From: Firmicutes bacterium UBA4881
GTDB taxonomy: Bacteria > Bacillota > DTU065
NCBI GenBank assembly: GCA_002399235.1
Contig: DHDH01000010.1
Span: forward strand, 44,268-59,328
Length of the DNA stretch: 15,061 nt
Reading direction: 5' to 3'
How positions within the stretch are numbered: the stretch's first letter is position 1; each line of letters begins with the position of its first letter. The notes under the pieces are model-generated. The model was not told the origin of the DNA. It was given only the letters and a program-made list of their open reading frames with translations, and ran no database searches. The position numbers and the translations under genes were made by a program. Of the stretch, positions 13,605-15,061 are shown piece after piece.

Positions 13605-14972
13605 TTAGTTATCTTCATATTTTATAATGTTAGGGACACCATTGTACCGCCCACTTAAATATGCCAATTCAATGTTCAAATCGGAACGAGATTTTCCGTA
13701 TTCATATTCATCTAGTCTTATAAATTCAGATTCACCATTACGATTTGTGACAAAATAAATTTCATCCTTTCGCAATTTTCTTAAATTCAAAAGGCGGGAT
13801 TCATGTGTAGTAATAATTAATTGATTAAAATTTGGTGTTTCAGGATTTAGATACATTGACACCAACTGTTCAGTTAACAATGGATGCAAACTTCTATCGA
13901 TTTCATCCACAATATAGGTAACGTCTTGTTCTGGTGAAGTTATCATTTCTAATAATTCTAAAATTCTCTTAGTCCCGTCGGATTCTTCCTTAAATTCATA
14001 TTGTCCGTGTTTTCCATGAGTGAATTGCACCGTTCTAATGTTTTGAATACCATCTGCATTGGCTTTGATGATATAGTAATTATCCCCTAAACGCATCACG
14101 ACTGAAATTGACTTACCCTCTTGAATATCCTTACGTTGATACATTTCTTTGAAATCCGTTTCTATTTCTTCTACTACAGAATCAGGGACATCTTTAAATG
14201 CCTGTTCAGTTGAAATATCCACATATGACATTTTGTTGATTGGGATATCTAATTGTAATAAGCAATTATAAAGTTTATCGTTGTTCTCTGGGTAATTTAA
14301 AAAGCTATACATCCCTAAATCCGAGCTACTGTTTGGATATACAAATTTCATTTTGGTTAAAAACCAGCGATAGAGAAATTTAAAATATTGTAATGAAGGA
14401 TCGGATTCAAATAGGTTTCCCTTTTTGGAGTTAATCTCATTTAAAAACAAAATATTTTTTTCGTTAGAAGCATCAGAAAAGTAAATTGAGAGTCTTTTAT
14501 CAATTTCGGAGTTTTTAGCATTAACTTTCAGCTCGAAACGATTCTCGGTAAAATCTCTTACAAAAATTTGTTTTTGTTCCATTCTGGAATTTATTTCAAC
14601 AAGCCATTCTTTAATAACTCTTTCGTCCTGCCATGACAATGTAAATCCATATTCATATATTTTCTTGTCAATAAAAACAGTATATATAAATTCTGTTGGT
14701 TTTCTACTCCATACTTCGTTGGACCTGTTGGTTGACATAAACCGTTTATCTAAGTAGCCATTCAAAATCATTTTTTTCCCGAAGTGCATAGCTTTAATAA
14801 TCGTGGACTTTCCTGCCGCATTTCCACCATAGATTGAAGTAAACTTTAAAACAGATTGTTTATATGCCTTAAGAAGATGAGATGACTTTCCTCTAGCCTT
14901 GCCAGTAATAAGATTAAGGCTCTGTCTTTTGCCAATCGAGGCAAAATTCTCTACAGAAAAGTTTAATAACAT
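13605..14972 (-). CDS. AAA15/RloA-like P-loop ATPase, first gene of a cassette
   Basis: A 455-residue protein; ATG 14972, with GGAGGG five bases upstream. Soluble, ABC/SMC-type ATPase fold split around an insert. Residues 1-22 (MLLNFSVENFASIG) are the usual family start. Walker A is GGNAAGKST (49-57). Walker B is TYIVDEID (352-359), with the catalytic Glu after Asp. A switch-type His lies in IITTHES (about 386-392). The C-terminal YLSGRYNGVPNI (about 439-450) resembles the end of many AAA15 proteins. Family members are the ATPase parts of phage-defence or nuclease modules (RloA/AbiL-like, PARIS AriA), where ATP binding controls a partner effector. The partner here would be one of the two unknown proteins downstream. 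An SMC-like DNA-repair role is less likely given the short length. Confidence 0.9.
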   Translation of the reverse strand: MLLNFSVENFASIGKRQSLNLITGKARGKSSHLLKAYKQSVLKFTSIYGGNAAGKSTIIKAMHFGKKMILNGYLDKRFMSTNRSNEVWSRKPTEFIYTVFIDKKIYEYGFTLSWQDERVIKEWLVEINSRMEQKQIFVRDFTENRFELKVNAKNSEIDKRLSIYFSDASNEKNILFLNEINSKKGNLFESDPSLQYFKFLYRWFLTKMKFVYPNSSSDLGMYSFLNYPENNDKLYNCLLQLDIPINKMSYVDISTEQAFKDVPDSVVEEIETDFKEMYQRKDIQEGKSISVVMRLGDNYYIIKANADGIQNIRTVQFTHGKHGQYEFKEESDGTKRILELLEMITSPEQDVTYIVDEIDRSLHPLLTEQLVSMYLNPETPNFNQLIITTHESRLLNLRKLRKDEIYFVTNRNGESEFIRLDEYEYGKSRSDLNIELAYLSGRYNGVPNIIKYEDN

Positions 14973-15061
14973 ATTATCCCTCCATGCCCTAGATAATACA
15001 ATTAACCATAGTTATCCAGAGACCTATATCGCAACTCCATAATATAATGAGCACAGTTAAA
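14973..15061. other. Upstream region of the cassette, window edge
   Basis: Holds the ribosome-binding site of the ATPase gene (GGAGGG, 14983-14978). A TATTAT-like box (- strand, about 14995-15005) is present without a clear -35. No other gene is seen; the cassette may extend further to the right. Confidence 0.3.

Noticed and set aside
1..15061. CRISPR arrays, tRNA or rRNA genes
   Set aside because: No regularly spaced direct repeats and no tRNA/rRNA-like conserved segments were seen on either strand.

Overview
The window looks like chromosome from an anaerobic, low-GC Bacillota-type bacterium. It has strong GGAGG-type ribosome sites, frequent GTG/TTG starts, a clostridial-order rnfCDGEAB operon and many hairpin plus U-run terminators. 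One gene encodes an exported protein with the hallmarks of an outer-membrane beta-barrel: a signal peptide ending AFA, Gly-rich alternating strands and a C-terminal Phe. Together these suggest a diderm Bacillota lineage (Halanaerobiales, Limnochordia/Hydrogenispora-like or Negativicutes). That placement is inference.

Layout, left to right. (1) 2-1293, + strand: two tandem paralogous genes of unknown function, the first cut by the window edge; the second encodes a membrane-anchored exported protein. (2) 1294-1642: intergenic, with a candidate small RNA (promoter, hairpin, strong terminator) ending near 1556. (3) 1643-2944, - strand: the putative porin, behind a leader with an unidentified structured element at 3099-3160. 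(4) 3313-4533, - strand: a glycoside hydrolase family 4 enzyme, divergent from a galU-like nucleotidyltransferase (4689-5456, +). Their shared control region holds a 16-bp near-perfect inverted repeat centred on a common TATATA core. (5) 5578-5832, - strand: a small membrane protein. (6) 6036-11430, - strand: the complete rnfC-D-G-E-A-B operon, encoding the membrane ferredoxin:NAD+ oxidoreductase that pumps Na+ or H+. Its RnfG carries an unusual acidic, repeat-containing insertion of about 100 residues, and its leader RNA contains a terminator that competes with an alternative hairpin. (7) 11599-12073: poorly coding sequence, possibly decayed. (8) 12074-14972, - strand: a cassette of an AAA15/RloA-like ATPase, a 101-aa unknown protein and a roughly 319-aa unknown protein, closed by an 18-bp hairpin. 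A strong + strand terminator between its last two genes points to an antisense or regulatory RNA.

The rnf operon is the metabolic core: reduced ferredoxin (RnfB) is oxidised, NAD+ is reduced at RnfC, and the membrane subunits A, D, E and G carry electrons and couple ion export. GH4 and GalU serve phospho-glycoside breakdown and UDP-sugar synthesis. The right-hand cassette has the architecture of a phage-defence or toxin-type island, and its two accessory proteins are not recognised. It is the best candidate for an undescribed system, but nothing in the sequence alone demonstrates defence.
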